The translations under genes and the position numbers were made by a program. DNA of 64,000 bases from Nitrospira sp. (lineage in GTDB: Bacteria > Nitrospirota > Nitrospiria > Nitrospirales > Nitrospiraceae): assembly GCA_024998565.1 (NCBI GenBank), contig JACOEM010000003.1, positions 248,001 to 312,000 on the forward strand, in the 5' to 3' direction. Shown in pieces: positions 1 to 8,736 of the stretch. Each line of letters opens with the position of its first letter. Within the stretch, counting starts at the first letter, position 1. A model generated the notes under the pieces. The model worked only from the letters and a program-made list of their open reading frames with translations. It made no database searches and was not told where the DNA came from.

Positions 1-945
1 GTATGCGAGAGAGGGCCAGATCACGATCGTCATCAGATCGAATCCGCCCGCATTGGACGAAAGGACGTCGAGATATTTCAGCGCAATGGCAAGCGGCCAG
101 CCGATCAACGACGCATAGGGAATGATCGTCAGTATGCCAGTGATCAAGCCGAGGAGAAACCAATAGCGTATACCGGTGAACGCCCAGGCGAGTGAGTACA
201 GGACCGCCGACCCGAGGGCGATCGCAAGACGGCCGCGAAAGAATCCGCTGACGGCGGCATCCATCCGTTGCACGATATGCCGGACCCGTGAGCGGTAGGC
301 GGTCGGGATGTATCGTTTTATCCGGTCGAGCGTGCCGTCGAAATGCCAGGCGAAGAAAAAGAAATAAATCGGGATCAGGATGAATGCCAGGACGACGTCG
401 GTTGTTGTGCCGATAACGGTCCCCAGAACACCAAAGGCCTGGCCGGTTCCGGAGAAGATCGGCTGCAGGATTGAAAGCGGATCATCCCTGAGACTTGTGG
501 CCAGACGCGAGAGGTGCTCCGAGAAGTCACCCATGCGCACATGATAGCGCTGAGCGACGCTTTGTATATAAGACGGAACCCGCTCCGCGAACGACTGCAC
601 CTGTTCCGACAGCAGCGGGCCAAGCCACGTGATCAATCCGAGGACCACGACGGCTGAGACGAAGAGAATGACGGAAATCGTGACGGGACGGGGCACACGC
701 CAGCGGCTCTCCGCTCGTCTGATCAGCGGGTTGAACAGATAGGCCAGCAATAACGCGATGATGACCGGCGTAAACACGCCGCGCAGGTAGTAGCCGAACC
801 AGAGGCAGAAGAGAATCCCGCTCAACCACATGAGATCTCTGATCGGTGTGATCTGCCACAAGTGCCGATCCGCAGGGGAGGCCTGTTCCCTCGGTGGAAA
901 AGGCACCTCTTGTTTTATCAGCGGGTCAGGATAGACGGGCGTCAT
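1..945 (-). CDS. AI-2E family transporter (3' part lies outside the window)
   Basis: The reverse strand reads open from an ATG at 945 to the window edge, giving 315 codons without a stop. The protein has an N-terminal hydrophobic pair of helices (LLLAYLFNPLIRR after the first segment), a soluble middle with VQSFAERVPSYIQSVAQRY, then more membrane helices, including the FILIPIYFFFFAWHFDGT and LGLITGILTIIPYASLIGWP stretches. These are characteristic of the AI-2E/UPF0118 (YdiK/PerM/TqsA-like) family of inner-membrane transporters. The family is usually about 340-370 residues, so only the C-terminal end is missing. The gene starts 34 bp after the stop of the YihY-like gene and is probably co-transcribed with it. 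The substrate cannot be inferred; autoinducer-2 export holds for only a few members. Confidence 0.85.
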   Translation of the reverse strand, partial: MTPVYPDPLIKQEVPFPPREQASPADRHLWQITPIRDLMWLSGILFCLWFGYYLRGVFTPVIIALLLAYLFNPLIRRAESRWRVPRPVTISVILFVSAVVVLGLITWLGPLLSEQVQSFAERVPSYIQSVAQRYHVRMGDFSEHLSRLATSLRDDPLSILQPIFSGTGQAFGVLGTVIGTTTDVVLAFILIPIYFFFFAWHFDGTLDRIKRYIPTAYRSRVRHIVQRMDAAVSGFFRGRLAIALGSAVLYSLAWAFTGIRYWFLLGLITGILTIIPYASLIGWPLAIALKYLDVLSSNAGGFDLMTIVIWPSLAY

Positions 946-979
946 AGAACATCGTGTCCATTCCGTGTGAGCCGTTCAT

Positions 980-1933
980 TCAATTCGCAGGGGCCGGGAC
1001 AGGTTGTGGCGCCTTTTCCTGCCGGATGCGGAGCGATGAGGCGGCCTGTTGAATCTGGGCATTGATTTCTCCTCCGAGCAGGATCACCACCCCGGTGAGA
1101 TAAAGCCATAACATTAAGACGATCACCCCTGCGATGGAGCCATAGGCTGCATTGTAGTTTCCAAAATGCTCGACATAGACCTTAAATGCCAGGGACACCA
1201 GGAGCCAGAGCGCCCCCGCGCAGACAGATCCAGGTGTGACCCAACGCCAGTTCTGCTTCACGTCCGGACAGACGTAATAAATAATTGCCAGGGCCAGGAG
1301 CATCAACGTCACGGCGACCGGCCACTGCGCAAGGTTCCACGTGATGAGGAAGAGCCATCCGAGCCCGACGATATCGGCGATCCATTCACCGATGCGGGCG
1401 CCATAGAGAATCAGCGTGATGGAAACGATAATGAACCCCGCGAGGCCGATCGTGAGCAACGAGGCAACCAGCCTCACCTTCCAATACGGCCTCGTTTCCT
1501 TGGCTCCATAGACTACATTGAGCGCTTCCATGATGGCCGTCACACCGCTGGAGGAAGCCCAGAGGGCGCCTAACAGTCCAAGGGACAGGATGTCGCCACT
1601 GCTGCCCTTCATCACATTTTCCAGATATTTCTCCAGCAGGGAGAGGGCATCCGCAGGGAGGACGGTCCTCAGGTATTGCATCAACTCCGGCATCGTTTGT
1701 TTCAGGGGAAAGAGACCGATGAATGCCGTGAGGAACAAGAGCGCCGGAAAGAGGGCCAGCAGAAAGTAGTACGCCAACTGTGCGGCGCGTCCGAGAATTT
1801 CATCGTGCAGACTTTCCCGCCACAAACGGCGGACCAATGCCTTCCAACCGAGGCCGCCCAGTTTCCAGGGATTCCAGCGGGGCGATGAACTACTCAGGGA
1901 CGCAGGCACGGGTCTCTCTCCATTTTCGGCCAA
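980..1933 (-). CDS. YihY/BrkB family inner-membrane protein
   Basis: 317 residues. A cytoplasmic N-terminus of about 45 residues is followed by six or so hydrophobic segments (about 50-75, 115-135, 150-175, 195-218, 230-250 and 262-288). The AAQLAYYFLLALFPALLFL and YGSIAGVIVLMLWLYLTG stretches, with the GGEINA ending, are typical of the YihY/virulence factor BrkB (formerly 'RNase BN') family. The family is integral to the inner membrane and has no settled biochemical function; the old ribonuclease assignment belongs to another protein. It lies directly upstream of the AI-2E transporter in the same direction and downstream of three small membrane-associated proteins, suggesting one envelope-related operon. 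Confidence 0.88.
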   Translation of the reverse strand: MAENGERPVPASLSSSSPRWNPWKLGGLGWKALVRRLWRESLHDEILGRAAQLAYYFLLALFPALLFLTAFIGLFPLKQTMPELMQYLRTVLPADALSLLEKYLENVMKGSSGDILSLGLLGALWASSSGVTAIMEALNVVYGAKETRPYWKVRLVASLLTIGLAGFIIVSITLILYGARIGEWIADIVGLGWLFLITWNLAQWPVAVTLMLLALAIIYYVCPDVKQNWRWVTPGSVCAGALWLLVSLAFKVYVEHFGNYNAAYGSIAGVIVLMLWLYLTGVVILLGGEINAQIQQAASSLRIRQEKAPQPVPAPAN

Positions 1934-2053
1934 CTATATGACGACGTGAGCATGAGCTACTCTTGCCTCTCCGTCGAATGTCGCTCCTCATGGCCACGAA
2001 CTTATGTAGGCCGGGTGCGGCTACGGGAGTCTCTGACGTCCGGAATTGGGTGG

Positions 2054-2737
2054 CTATTTGCCGGACCCCTCCGCCGTGTTCGCTGGCGCCGGTGCGGCTG
2101 GTGCGCGGCGATCATCGGATACCAGCATAGGCAGATTGACGCCCAACGTGCGAGCGATTTCCGGCATGGCCTTACGCGCCAGCTCAAGAATCAGCGAACG
2201 TCCCGCCTGTATAAGAATACGCTTCGCCTCTTCGGTTTCTTGTCCGAACTCATGTGTCACGGAGTCCCACAGACTCCCTCGGCCTGCGCCGGAGGCCTTG
2301 TGCGACGCGCGCGCATTGTGAGGATAGTAGTCGTAGACTCCTTCCTCTTTGCCGGCCGCTGCTTTCGCCTGCGCCGGTCCCGGCATGACCCTCGAGCCTC
2401 GGGCACCCGGCGGATAGTAGGGATACACGCCATTCCGGGCATGCCTGGTCCTCCGTTCAATGAGGCCGATCGCATATCCCGCACAGAGTGCGCCGCCCAA
2501 TAGCAGCCAGGGGTGCTGCGCGACTTGCGGCGAGGGAGTCATGGCCGATTTTGCCTTGTCCATCAGTTGATTCAAATTGGTTGTCGTTCGATTCACCATC
2601 TCTGAGCAGGTCATCGTGACATCCTCCGTCTGGTCTAGGATCCGTTGCTCCAGCAGTCGCAGTTTCTCGGCTATCGCGATTCTGGTTTGTACGATGTCTT
2701 TCAGGTCCTGGTCGATAGCACTTGTTCTTTGATCCAT
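2054..2737 (-). CDS. DUF3618-like membrane-anchored protein
   Basis: 227 residues from the ATG at 2737 (MDQRTS). An in-frame upstream start at 2779 would add 14 residues inside the preceding gene and is less likely. The N-terminal ~60 residues form an amphipathic helix rich in Q, E and R (VQTRIAIAEKLRLLEQRI), followed by one hydrophobic segment around residues 74-92 (HPWLLLGGALCAGYAIGL). This is the layout of DUF3618 and YqjK-like proteins. The middle is a Tyr/Pro-rich stretch with two short echoes (VYPYYPPGAR and VYDYYPHNAR), and the C-terminus is again helical. It overlaps the end of the holin-like gene by 37 bp, so the two are probably translationally coupled. The function is unknown. Confidence 0.7.
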   Translation of the reverse strand: MDQRTSAIDQDLKDIVQTRIAIAEKLRLLEQRILDQTEDVTMTCSEMVNRTTTNLNQLMDKAKSAMTPSPQVAQHPWLLLGGALCAGYAIGLIERRTRHARNGVYPYYPPGARGSRVMPGPAQAKAAAGKEEGVYDYYPHNARASHKASGAGRGSLWDSVTHEFGQETEEAKRILIQAGRSLILELARKAMPEIARTLGVNLPMLVSDDRRAPAAPAPANTAEGSGK

Positions 2738-3108
2738 TGGAGGTCTTCCTTCAATGAGTGAAAAGTACGAAAGGGCCACAGCCGTAGCGTTTCCCCGAGT
2801 CTGGCGACGCTGAGCAACACCGAGGCAGCCGTGACCAGCGAGAGCAGTCCTACGATGCCATAGCAGGCCCAGAGGGGGAGCGGTGTGGCGGCGTGCAGAC
2901 CATGCACCAGCATGAGCAGGACACAGAGACTGGCCGACATGCCAAACAAGAGTCCCATCCCGCTTCGGATGGCGATGGAGATGAGCTTGCTCCGTTCATT
3001 CTGCATTTCGTGTTGCGCCAGCTGAATTTCCTGTCGCAGCAGAGAGCGGAGGTCGACTATGAGCCCGTTGACCAGCGCGCCGAATGAAATTGGGTGTGGA
3101 TTGTCCAT
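2701..3108 (-). CDS. Phage_holin_3_6 / YqjE-like membrane protein
   Basis: 135 residues with two transmembrane segments (about 47-72 and 80-103) behind an amphipathic N-terminus (LVNGLIVDLRSLLRQEIQLAQ). The phrase DLRSLLRQEIQLAQHEM is the usual opening of the putative actinobacterial holin-X / holin superfamily III domain (PF07332), to which E. coli YqjE belongs. In bacterial chromosomes this family accompanies DUF883/YqjD and YqjK-type proteins, as here, and is not phage-borne. A role in stationary-phase or membrane stress is inferred from that context only. It lies 16 bp downstream of the 3125-3475 gene. Confidence 0.75.
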   Translation of the reverse strand: MDNPHPISFGALVNGLIVDLRSLLRQEIQLAQHEMQNERSKLISIAIRSGMGLLFGMSASLCVLLMLVHGLHAATPLPLWACYGIVGLLSLVTAASVLLSVARLGETLRLWPFRTFHSLKEDLQWIKEQVLSTRT

Positions 3109-3124
3109 GTCCGAACCCCTTTCC

Positions 3125-3475
3125 TCAGTCGGCCCGCGATCGGGAGATCACATACCCGCACCCAAGCCCGAGGAGCAGGGTTTGGAGAGGGTAACGCCGC
3201 ATGAGCACCCCAAGATCCTCGACGATCCCGCTCACCCCCTGTTGATGGAGCACGCGCGAGGTTTGTTTCACGCCTCGGGAGACGGCATCCGTTGCGGCAC
3301 CGGCTGCACCCTCGTGTGGAAGCCGTTCACGCAGTCGGTCGGCGGCGGATTCCAGCGCCTCACCGGCTCGCTTCGTCGTTCGATCGGCCGCAGCCATGGT
3401 GTCGGTCACGGCGTCATGAACGGTTGCTTTCACCTGCTCGGCTGTGTGCTCCACTGTGCTCTTCTCCTGGTTCAT
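3125..3475 (-). CDS. YqjD/DUF883-like helical membrane-anchored protein
   Basis: 116 residues. The first ~80 are a long charged amphipathic helix (VEHTAEQVKATVHDAVTDT), followed by a short hydrophobic segment near residues 94-110 (YPLQTLLLGLGCGYVIS) and a basic end. The architecture of coiled helix plus C-terminal GxxxGY-type membrane anchor resembles DUF883/YqjD ribosome-associated membrane proteins and apolipoprotein-like helices. A Shine-Dalgarno-like GGAG lies just upstream of the ATG (GAAGGAGAGTCCCG). It is the first gene of the small-protein set 3475 to 2054. Function unproven. Confidence 0.65.
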   Translation of the reverse strand: MNQEKSTVEHTAEQVKATVHDAVTDTMAAADRTTKRAGEALESAADRLRERLPHEGAAGAATDAVSRGVKQTSRVLHQQGVSGIVEDLGVLMRRYPLQTLLLGLGCGYVISRSRAD

Positions 3476-3610
3476 CGGGACTCTCCTTCATGCTCGACTA
3501 CGGTTGTGGCTCGGCGTTTTCAATATGCTCAAGGTAGCGGTCTGCGTTCCTCGCATGAACTGGGCAAAGCCCTAGTCACGCCGGTGCAGGTACGACTCCA
3601 GCATCTGTTC

Positions 3611-4729
3611 TCAGAGAGTGGGGGAGGTCGTACGAACCTGTTTGGGTTTAACGACCGGCGGCCGGTGGATTTGCATCCGGACGTCCGGTCGCGCCTGTTT
3701 CGTCGCTAGTCGGAGCGGGACGCTGCGACCTTGCCGGGCGGAACGATGCAGGGCTTCGATAATGTGGACATCGAGCAGGCCCTCAAGCCCGTTCGGTTCG
3801 GGTTGGCGATTGTCCTGTACGCAGGAAGCAAAGTAGATGAGTTGCGGGGCGAACTGATCGCCCGGCTTGAACGTGCGGATGCGCGTCTTCCCGTTCACGG
3901 TGATGGACGCTTTCAAGCTGCCCAGGTATTCGTAGGCCGGCTCCACGCGTACCCGGCCTTTTGTACCGACGATTTCATACATGGCGGCATCGGTCGCGCC
4001 GAAGCTGCAGGTCATTGTCGCCAGGCGATCGTGGGGAAAACGAAGGATTGCGCCGGCCGATTCTTCGACCTTCCGGAACCGGCGATCATAGCCGCGGCCG
4101 ACCAGCGCGCTGACTTCCGTGGGCTCGTCGCGGAAGAGGTATCGTGCCGCATTGATGCAATAGATCCCGATATCATACAGCGGTCCTCCGCCCAATTGCT
4201 GGCTCAACCGGGTGTCGCCGGGACGAACCTGTTGGGTGAAGACGGAATGAAAGAGCCTCGGTTCACCTAAGCGCCCGGACTGCAGCAGGGCGATGGTCTG
4301 AAGATTACAAGCCTCGAAATGCAGACGGTACGCGACCATCAGTTTGACGCGGTAGCGTTCGGCGGCCTGGATCATCTTCCGGCAATCGGCGGTCGTCACG
4401 GCAAGAGGTTTTTCACACAGGATATGTATGCCGGCACGGGCCGCCCGCACGGCGTATTCGCGATGGAGACTGTTCGGCAGGGCAATGTACACGGCATCGA
4501 TCTCGCCGCTCCGCAAACACTGCTCGTAGTCTCTATAGGCATAGGTTCTGGCGACCCCGTATTGCCGGCCGAGCAGGCGACGCTTCAGGGGGTCGTCCGA
4601 AACCAGCGCGGTCAATCGTGCCGACGATTTTGCATGGGCGAAGGCGGGAAGCACGGCAACCTGGGAAATATGTCCAAGACCGACGACCGCAAAGCGCAGT
4701 GGTGGAAGACTCATTGAGTGCCGCTCCAT
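3611..4729 (-). CDS. Gfo/Idh/MocA family NAD(P)-dependent oxidoreductase
   Basis: 372 residues. The N-terminus carries the Rossmann motif (FAVVGLGHISQVAVLPAF), followed by VYIALPNSLHREYAVRAARAG and the family hallmark CEKPLAVT near residue 110, where the Lys is catalytic. The C-terminal half has the GGGPLYDIGIYCINAARYL segment of the substrate-binding alpha/beta domain. Such enzymes oxidise or reduce sugars, inositols or related polyols; the substrate is not predictable here. The ATG at 4729 has a strong GGGAGGGAGAA ribosome-binding site; a second ATG follows at 4714. It stands alone, downstream of the hemerythrin-like gene. Confidence 0.9.
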   Translation of the reverse strand: MERHSMSLPPLRFAVVGLGHISQVAVLPAFAHAKSSARLTALVSDDPLKRRLLGRQYGVARTYAYRDYEQCLRSGEIDAVYIALPNSLHREYAVRAARAGIHILCEKPLAVTTADCRKMIQAAERYRVKLMVAYRLHFEACNLQTIALLQSGRLGEPRLFHSVFTQQVRPGDTRLSQQLGGGPLYDIGIYCINAARYLFRDEPTEVSALVGRGYDRRFRKVEESAGAILRFPHDRLATMTCSFGATDAAMYEIVGTKGRVRVEPAYEYLGSLKASITVNGKTRIRTFKPGDQFAPQLIYFASCVQDNRQPEPNGLEGLLDVHIIEALHRSARQGRSVPLRLATKQARPDVRMQIHRPPVVKPKQVRTTSPTL

Positions 4730-4803
4730 TTCTCCCTCCCGGGGAAGGGGATGGCATTGTCCGTCATAGACTCGTCATCCTGCGACGCATACGGGATGTC
4801 CAG

Positions 4804-5220
4804 CTACCGTCGCGCATGGTGCTGTCCCATGTTTAGAAGCGGAAAGAGATCGCGCTCCTCCGCGATGAAATGGGCACGGACGGTTTGCATCATGTCTTCA
4901 AAGAATGCATCCAATGCTTCGTCGTCGTCGTTTTCAGCCCGTTGTAACTCATCTCTCATCGCTTTGATCTCCTCATGTTCCATGAGGAGTTGCTCCACGA
5001 GAATCCGGCCTTCGTTACCCTGATGCCGGACGTCCTCCGTCAGCCGCTCTTCCATGTGGAAATGGTCTGCCAATCGCTGCAGGATCTGGTCGACGTACGA
5101 TTGTCGGGAGTCTGCCTGTGCGGCACGGTATAGCTGGAAGAGGGCTAGAATATGACGATGGTCGTTGCGTATCAATTTAACCGCGTCGTGGGAGTTCAAA
5201 ATCGTCGGTGTATTCGCCAT
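4804..5220 (-). CDS. Hemerythrin HHE domain protein
   Basis: 138 residues from the ATG at 5220, preceded by GGGAGG at a proper distance; a TTG start 15 bp upstream is less likely. The helical-bundle iron ligands of the HHE family are visible: NDHRHILALF, HFHMEERL, LLMEHEEIKAM and HFIAEERDLFPLL, spread over residues 20-130. Such proteins bind a di-iron centre and are tied to oxygen, NO or iron handling in the cytoplasm. The spacing suggests a complete single domain. No partner genes are evident. Confidence 0.88.
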   Translation of the reverse strand: MANTPTILNSHDAVKLIRNDHRHILALFQLYRAAQADSRQSYVDQILQRLADHFHMEERLTEDVRHQGNEGRILVEQLLMEHEEIKAMRDELQRAENDDDEALDAFFEDMMQTVRAHFIAEERDLFPLLNMGQHHARR

Positions 5221-5396
5221 GAGGCTGCCTCCCAATGAGTGACGGCCGGTCGGTGGTGAGTCTCAACGCCACCGTATCAGTCCATCATTCGCGCGCGCAC
5301 TGGGTAGGACCCTAATCATCGACGCCAGGGTGCACGGTGACATGCGCGGCGCGGAGGGGAAGCGTCGTTGGACGCCTCCCCTCCCTGTGGTGCGAG

Positions 5397-6872
5397 TCAG
5401 CGGCTTTCCCGCGGGAGCAACGCCCTGGTCCGTTGTCCCTCCAGTGTGACCTGGCCGGTGGCGTTGGCGGTCCCCTCCAGCAAAATGATGACCGTCAGGC
5501 CCTGCGGCGAGGAGCGGACCTGGTCGGGCATCTGCCGTGTCACTAGGATGTCCATCGTGACGCCTCCCGACCGGTATGTTCCTGTCAGTGTTTGTTTCAA
5601 TCGGTCGACGTGCGTAGAGATGTCGACCGCCATAGCCTGCCGGAGTTTCGGATTGAGTTCCCGATCCACGAGTTGCCAGTAGCCGACACGAATGGAGTCA
5701 ATGGCGGATTTCGACTCAGTGGCCATTTGGAGGTCCGGCACGGAGAGGCTTCGTCCCCCGTCATCCAGGCGTGGGGTTCCCCAGTAGTAGATCGTCCCTT
5801 TGAGATCGCCGCTGAGCTCGACCGTCACCAGGACGCGGCCACTGGCGTCTGCGGCGGAGACCTGTTCAATCACGGCCCTATCTGCGGCGGTGGAATCGAA
5901 CACCACCGTCTGGTGGAACAGCTTGCTCTGCAGTTGATGCGAGAGTTGCTGATAAGAAAATGGGACCCGAGCGAGCATCGTATAGGGCTTGTTGGCGGCC
6001 GACAGGGGGCCCGAATTGACGAGGGCGACTGTGGGAGCTGCCTCCGCACAGGTCGGCTCATAAGTGATGAAGGGCATTTGTTTTGCCGAGCCCAGAATCA
6101 CCATGTCCTGAGTCGTGCCTTTCTGCTGTCCGAGAATCATTTCTCGTGGATTGCCGTAGAGGCAGGCGCGGGTGTTCAGTGTCGCCATCGAGAGTGACAG
6201 GGGACCGTCGAGATCATCCCAGAGCCGTTGCAATGGAATCGTAAATGCGTCGGCATGGACGGCGTCCGTCAGGGCGATCTTGATCTCGGGTAACCCGAAC
6301 AAGTCGGGCGCCTGATCGGTCACCGGGATGTTGAACATGTTACAACGCGCGTCGCTCTCCGGTTTGGTTCTCACCGTGAGATGAGTGGGTTCGAATCCGA
6401 ACGAGACCGATTCGCTTTCTTGCAGCAGGGCGAGTGTGCCTGTGATGTCCATCGTGGCAAAAACAGGATCCAGGCGGCAGGCCCGTGCACTGCCGCGCGA
6501 TTCGATTTCTCCTTTGTATTCGGCATGAATCGCGACGAGGCCGTCCTGGATATGCACCTGTGGAGAGCTGATCCTGACAAAGGTCCAACGGAATTCCTGT
6601 CCGAGTGGATGCCCCGACTCCGTGATGCGTTCCGGAACAGCATCTCGAAGGGCCGTCTGAATCGGCGTCAGATCGGTCTTAACCTGGAAGGGCATCTGCG
6701 AGAGCGGAGCCCGTGACTCTTCCTTCGCCATCGCGGAGAAGGAAGGAACCGCGCTGGTGATCGGAGGGGGAACCGGTTTGGATGTGGACTGCGGGATGGA
6801 ATGGCTGCAGGCGCTACCGAGCAGCAAGACTGCGCAGAGCGCCGGTAGAACAGGTTGTGTATGGTGCTTCAT
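5397..6872 (-). CDS. DUF4403 family lipoprotein
   Basis: 491 residues from the ATG at 6872, which has a GGAGG eight bases upstream. The first 22 residues form a lipoprotein signal peptide ending in the lipobox LLGSAC, so the mature protein is predicted to be lipid-anchored at the envelope. The rest matches the DUF4403 pattern: a repeated beta/alpha module with LTPIQTALRDAVPERI, the LSLSMATLNTRACLYGNP region, and a second module containing IYYWGTPRLDDGGRSLSVPD. DUF4403 has a lipid-transfer-like (BPI/TULIP) fold by general expectation, but its function is not known. Monocistronic as far as can be seen. Confidence 0.78.
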   Translation of the reverse strand: MKHHTQPVLPALCAVLLLGSACSHSIPQSTSKPVPPPITSAVPSFSAMAKEESRAPLSQMPFQVKTDLTPIQTALRDAVPERITESGHPLGQEFRWTFVRISSPQVHIQDGLVAIHAEYKGEIESRGSARACRLDPVFATMDITGTLALLQESESVSFGFEPTHLTVRTKPESDARCNMFNIPVTDQAPDLFGLPEIKIALTDAVHADAFTIPLQRLWDDLDGPLSLSMATLNTRACLYGNPREMILGQQKGTTQDMVILGSAKQMPFITYEPTCAEAAPTVALVNSGPLSAANKPYTMLARVPFSYQQLSHQLQSKLFHQTVVFDSTAADRAVIEQVSAADASGRVLVTVELSGDLKGTIYYWGTPRLDDGGRSLSVPDLQMATESKSAIDSIRVGYWQLVDRELNPKLRQAMAVDISTHVDRLKQTLTGTYRSGGVTMDILVTRQMPDQVRSSPQGLTVIILLEGTANATGQVTLEGQRTRALLPRESR

Positions 6873-7237
6873 AATTGCCTCCGTAAAGCATGCGGTAACG
6901 GCGTTCTCTGAACTCTTGTGCCGATGTTCGAGGCCTGTGGGCAAGGCTCACGACGGTCGGGTGGTTGCTGCTGACAAAGGAGGGGGCGCTCCCATCATCC
7001 TCTATGAAAAACGGGGAGACAGCGTTATGGTGTTCCAGCGATCAGGGGCCTCAAGAAGGTCTCTTGGGGGATGACAGGCTCCACATGTCCCTGTCGGGCA
7101 ATCTTTCTTGCGTTCCCTCACGACTATCGCATCATGGTGGTTCCCTATTGCAGGCCGCCTAAGGGGCGAGGGCTGCAGACCAGCCCTGCCACGCCTGGGA
7201 TTCCCCATCTCCCTGCTCGAGATCGTCTTCCGCATCC
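6873..7237. other. Intergenic region without a supported gene
   Basis: About 365 bases between the DUF4403 and BON genes. Several short open frames exist on both strands, but none has a convincing start site, composition or family match. The promoter of the DUF4403 gene should lie here, but I could not pick out a clear one. Confidence 0.5.
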
Positions 7238-7552
7238 TTACTGTGGTTGCGGTTGAATTTGCAGGTTGTTGTTCACAGTCCTCACGCCGTTCACTCCGCG
7301 TGCCAATTCCGCCACCCTCGTTTTCTGTTCAGCGGATGTGACGGTCCCGTTCAGACTGACCGCGCCTCGTTCCGTATCCACGTCGATACGGGAAAAGTTG
7401 GACAGGCGATCCGAAGAGAGTTTGGATTGCACCGCAGCCGTGATGCTGGCGTCATCGATGGTTTGCCCCGCGGTTTTGCCGGTGGTCGATTGGCATCCGA
7501 CAAGCGAGAGCATGACCAGAGCGAACACGAACCGGGTCAGCTGTACGAGCAT
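7238..7552 (-). CDS. BON domain lipoprotein
   Basis: 104 residues. A lipoprotein signal ends at the lipobox LSLVGC (Cys about residue 20). A single BON domain follows (DDASITAAVQSKLSS, then FSRIDVDTERGAVSLNGTV and VNGVRTVNNNLQI), as in OsmY and DolP-type phospholipid-binding proteins. Lipid-anchored BON proteins act at the periplasmic face of the envelope under osmotic stress. The ATG is preceded by AAAGGAG. It lies close to the YtxH-like gene in the same orientation, giving a small stress-type pair. Confidence 0.88.
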   Translation of the reverse strand: MLVQLTRFVFALVMLSLVGCQSTTGKTAGQTIDDASITAAVQSKLSSDRLSNFSRIDVDTERGAVSLNGTVTSAEQKTRVAELARGVNGVRTVNNNLQIQPQPQ

Positions 7553-7619
7553 GATGGGCTCCTTTCAGAATGTCATTCGGTTGTGAATCGGCGCGAGTCC
7601 GGCGCCGGCAATTCGACTG

Positions 7620-7946
7620 CTACGTTCGTCGCGAAGTCACATCACCCACGGTTTTTTCCGCGGTTTGTACGGTCTCATCCACGAATTCCCGTGCGGCACG
7701 TCCTGCGTTCCGTAGGGTTTGCTTTCCGCCTTCGACATATTCCTGCCCCCGATCCACGGCGTGATCCCAAGCAGCCCGTCCCTGCTCAGTGGCCTCGTCC
7801 AGTTCGTCCTTGGCTTTGGACGCATAATCGCGCAAGGTCGAACGGAGCTCGGTTCCCGACTGCGGCGCCAAAAGCAGCGCGACCCCGGCACCGATGAATG
7901 CGCCGGCTACGAATGCTGACCAGTTGGAAGACTCTTCTGTGTGCAT
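7620..7946 (-). CDS. YtxH domain protein
   Basis: 108 residues. An N-terminal hydrophobic hairpin-like segment (FVAGAFIGAGVALLLAPQSG, residues 12-31) with the LLLAPQSGTELR signature of YtxH is followed by a long amphipathic helix rich in E, A, R and K. YtxH proteins are general-stress membrane-anchored proteins of unknown mechanism. A strong AAGGAGG precedes the ATG. It sits just upstream of the BON lipoprotein. Confidence 0.85.
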   Translation of the reverse strand: MHTEESSNWSAFVAGAFIGAGVALLLAPQSGTELRSTLRDYASKAKDELDEATEQGRAAWDHAVDRGQEYVEGGKQTLRNAGRAAREFVDETVQTAEKTVGDVTSRRT

Positions 7947-8546
7947 CTCTTGACCTCCTTGGAATTGACGATGTTGTTCGATGACCTGACCTCGAGCTCA
8001 GCAGGGATGGGGTCGTCACGCGGCTCATCGCTCGATCCCTCTGCGTGACTCCACAGTAACAGGATGCCGTGCAGCTCCCACTAGGCATGGCCCTAGTTGA
8101 GTGGTGTGCGGCGTGTGAACGCGGGAGATTGCTCTGACTAGGCGTGACGGCGAGTCATATCGGAATGAGTGGGATCGGGGGGAAGCGCGTAGAAGCAGGT
8201 AAGTCGGCGGAGTTGCTCGTCAACGATATCTCCAGAGCGTAGGTGCTGAAGATTCGGGGCAATGTTGAGCAGGGAACGAGGAAAAATGAAATCGTGTGGA
8301 TTCGACGGTTCGAGCGATGAGCGTGCGCAATCAGAATCTTCAAGCGGCCTGTCTGCCGAACAGATTATCGTGCATGATAGGGGTTTGCAGCGAGTATCCC
8401 TGAACCAGGGACTCAGCGACTGTTCCATCCAAAGCGTTTCTAGGACATCACGAGCGGAGGTCGGCAAAGTGCGGCAATAGGGATCGGTTGAAGTGCCCGA
8501 CAGCAGCGGCTGAAGTTATGAACGGTGTGAACGTGGGGCTGGATTG
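7947..8546. other. Gap without a supported gene
   Basis: About 600 bases between the YtxH gene and the tRNA. A 109-codon minus-strand frame (8138-8467) and a 72-codon plus-strand frame (8262-8480) overlap each other. Neither has a recognisable product, a good ribosome-binding site or coding-like composition, so I do not call a gene. Confidence 0.5.
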
Positions 8547-8622
8547 TGGTGCGCCCGACAGGACTTGAACCTGTAACCTTCTGATCCGTAGTCAGATGCT
8601 CTATCCATTGAGCTACGGGCGC
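8547..8622 (-). tRNA. tRNA-Arg (anticodon ACG)
   Basis: Read on the reverse strand, the 76-nt sequence folds as a cloverleaf. The acceptor stem is GCGCCCG / CGGGCGC (8616-8622 with 8551-8557). The D arm is GCTC...GAGC. The anticodon stem TCTGA/TCAGA encloses the loop CTACGGA with anticodon ACG. The T arm is ACAGG TTCAAGT CCTGT. The discriminator A is followed by a genomically encoded CCA (8547-8549). ACG normally carries inosine at position 34 and reads CGU, CGC and CGA. Confidence 0.96.
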
Positions 8623-8631
8623 ACATCATGT

Positions 8632-8674
8632 TTTGAGCCCGTTCGAAGAGCAGTCCCTTCGGAGCGGGCTCAAA
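8632..8674. other. Perfect 10-bp stem-loop between the surface-protein gene and tRNA-Arg
   Basis: TTTGAGCCCG (8632-8641) and CGGGCTCAAA (8665-8674) are perfect inverted repeats around a 23-base loop. It lies after the stop of the 8737-10401 gene and just before the tRNA in the direction of transcription. There is no clear T-run on either side, so it is a hairpin that could end or process the transcript rather than a textbook intrinsic terminator. Confidence 0.55.
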
Positions 8675-8736
8675 GGAGCAGCGCTGGTTATACAGGCTTG
8701 AGGGAAGAACGGTCAAGTCTATCCGGCATACATATT

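Noticed and set aside
2701-3108. Prophage remnant suggested by the holin domain
   Set aside because: PF07332-type proteins are common chromosomal YqjE-like proteins and the neighbours are not phage genes.
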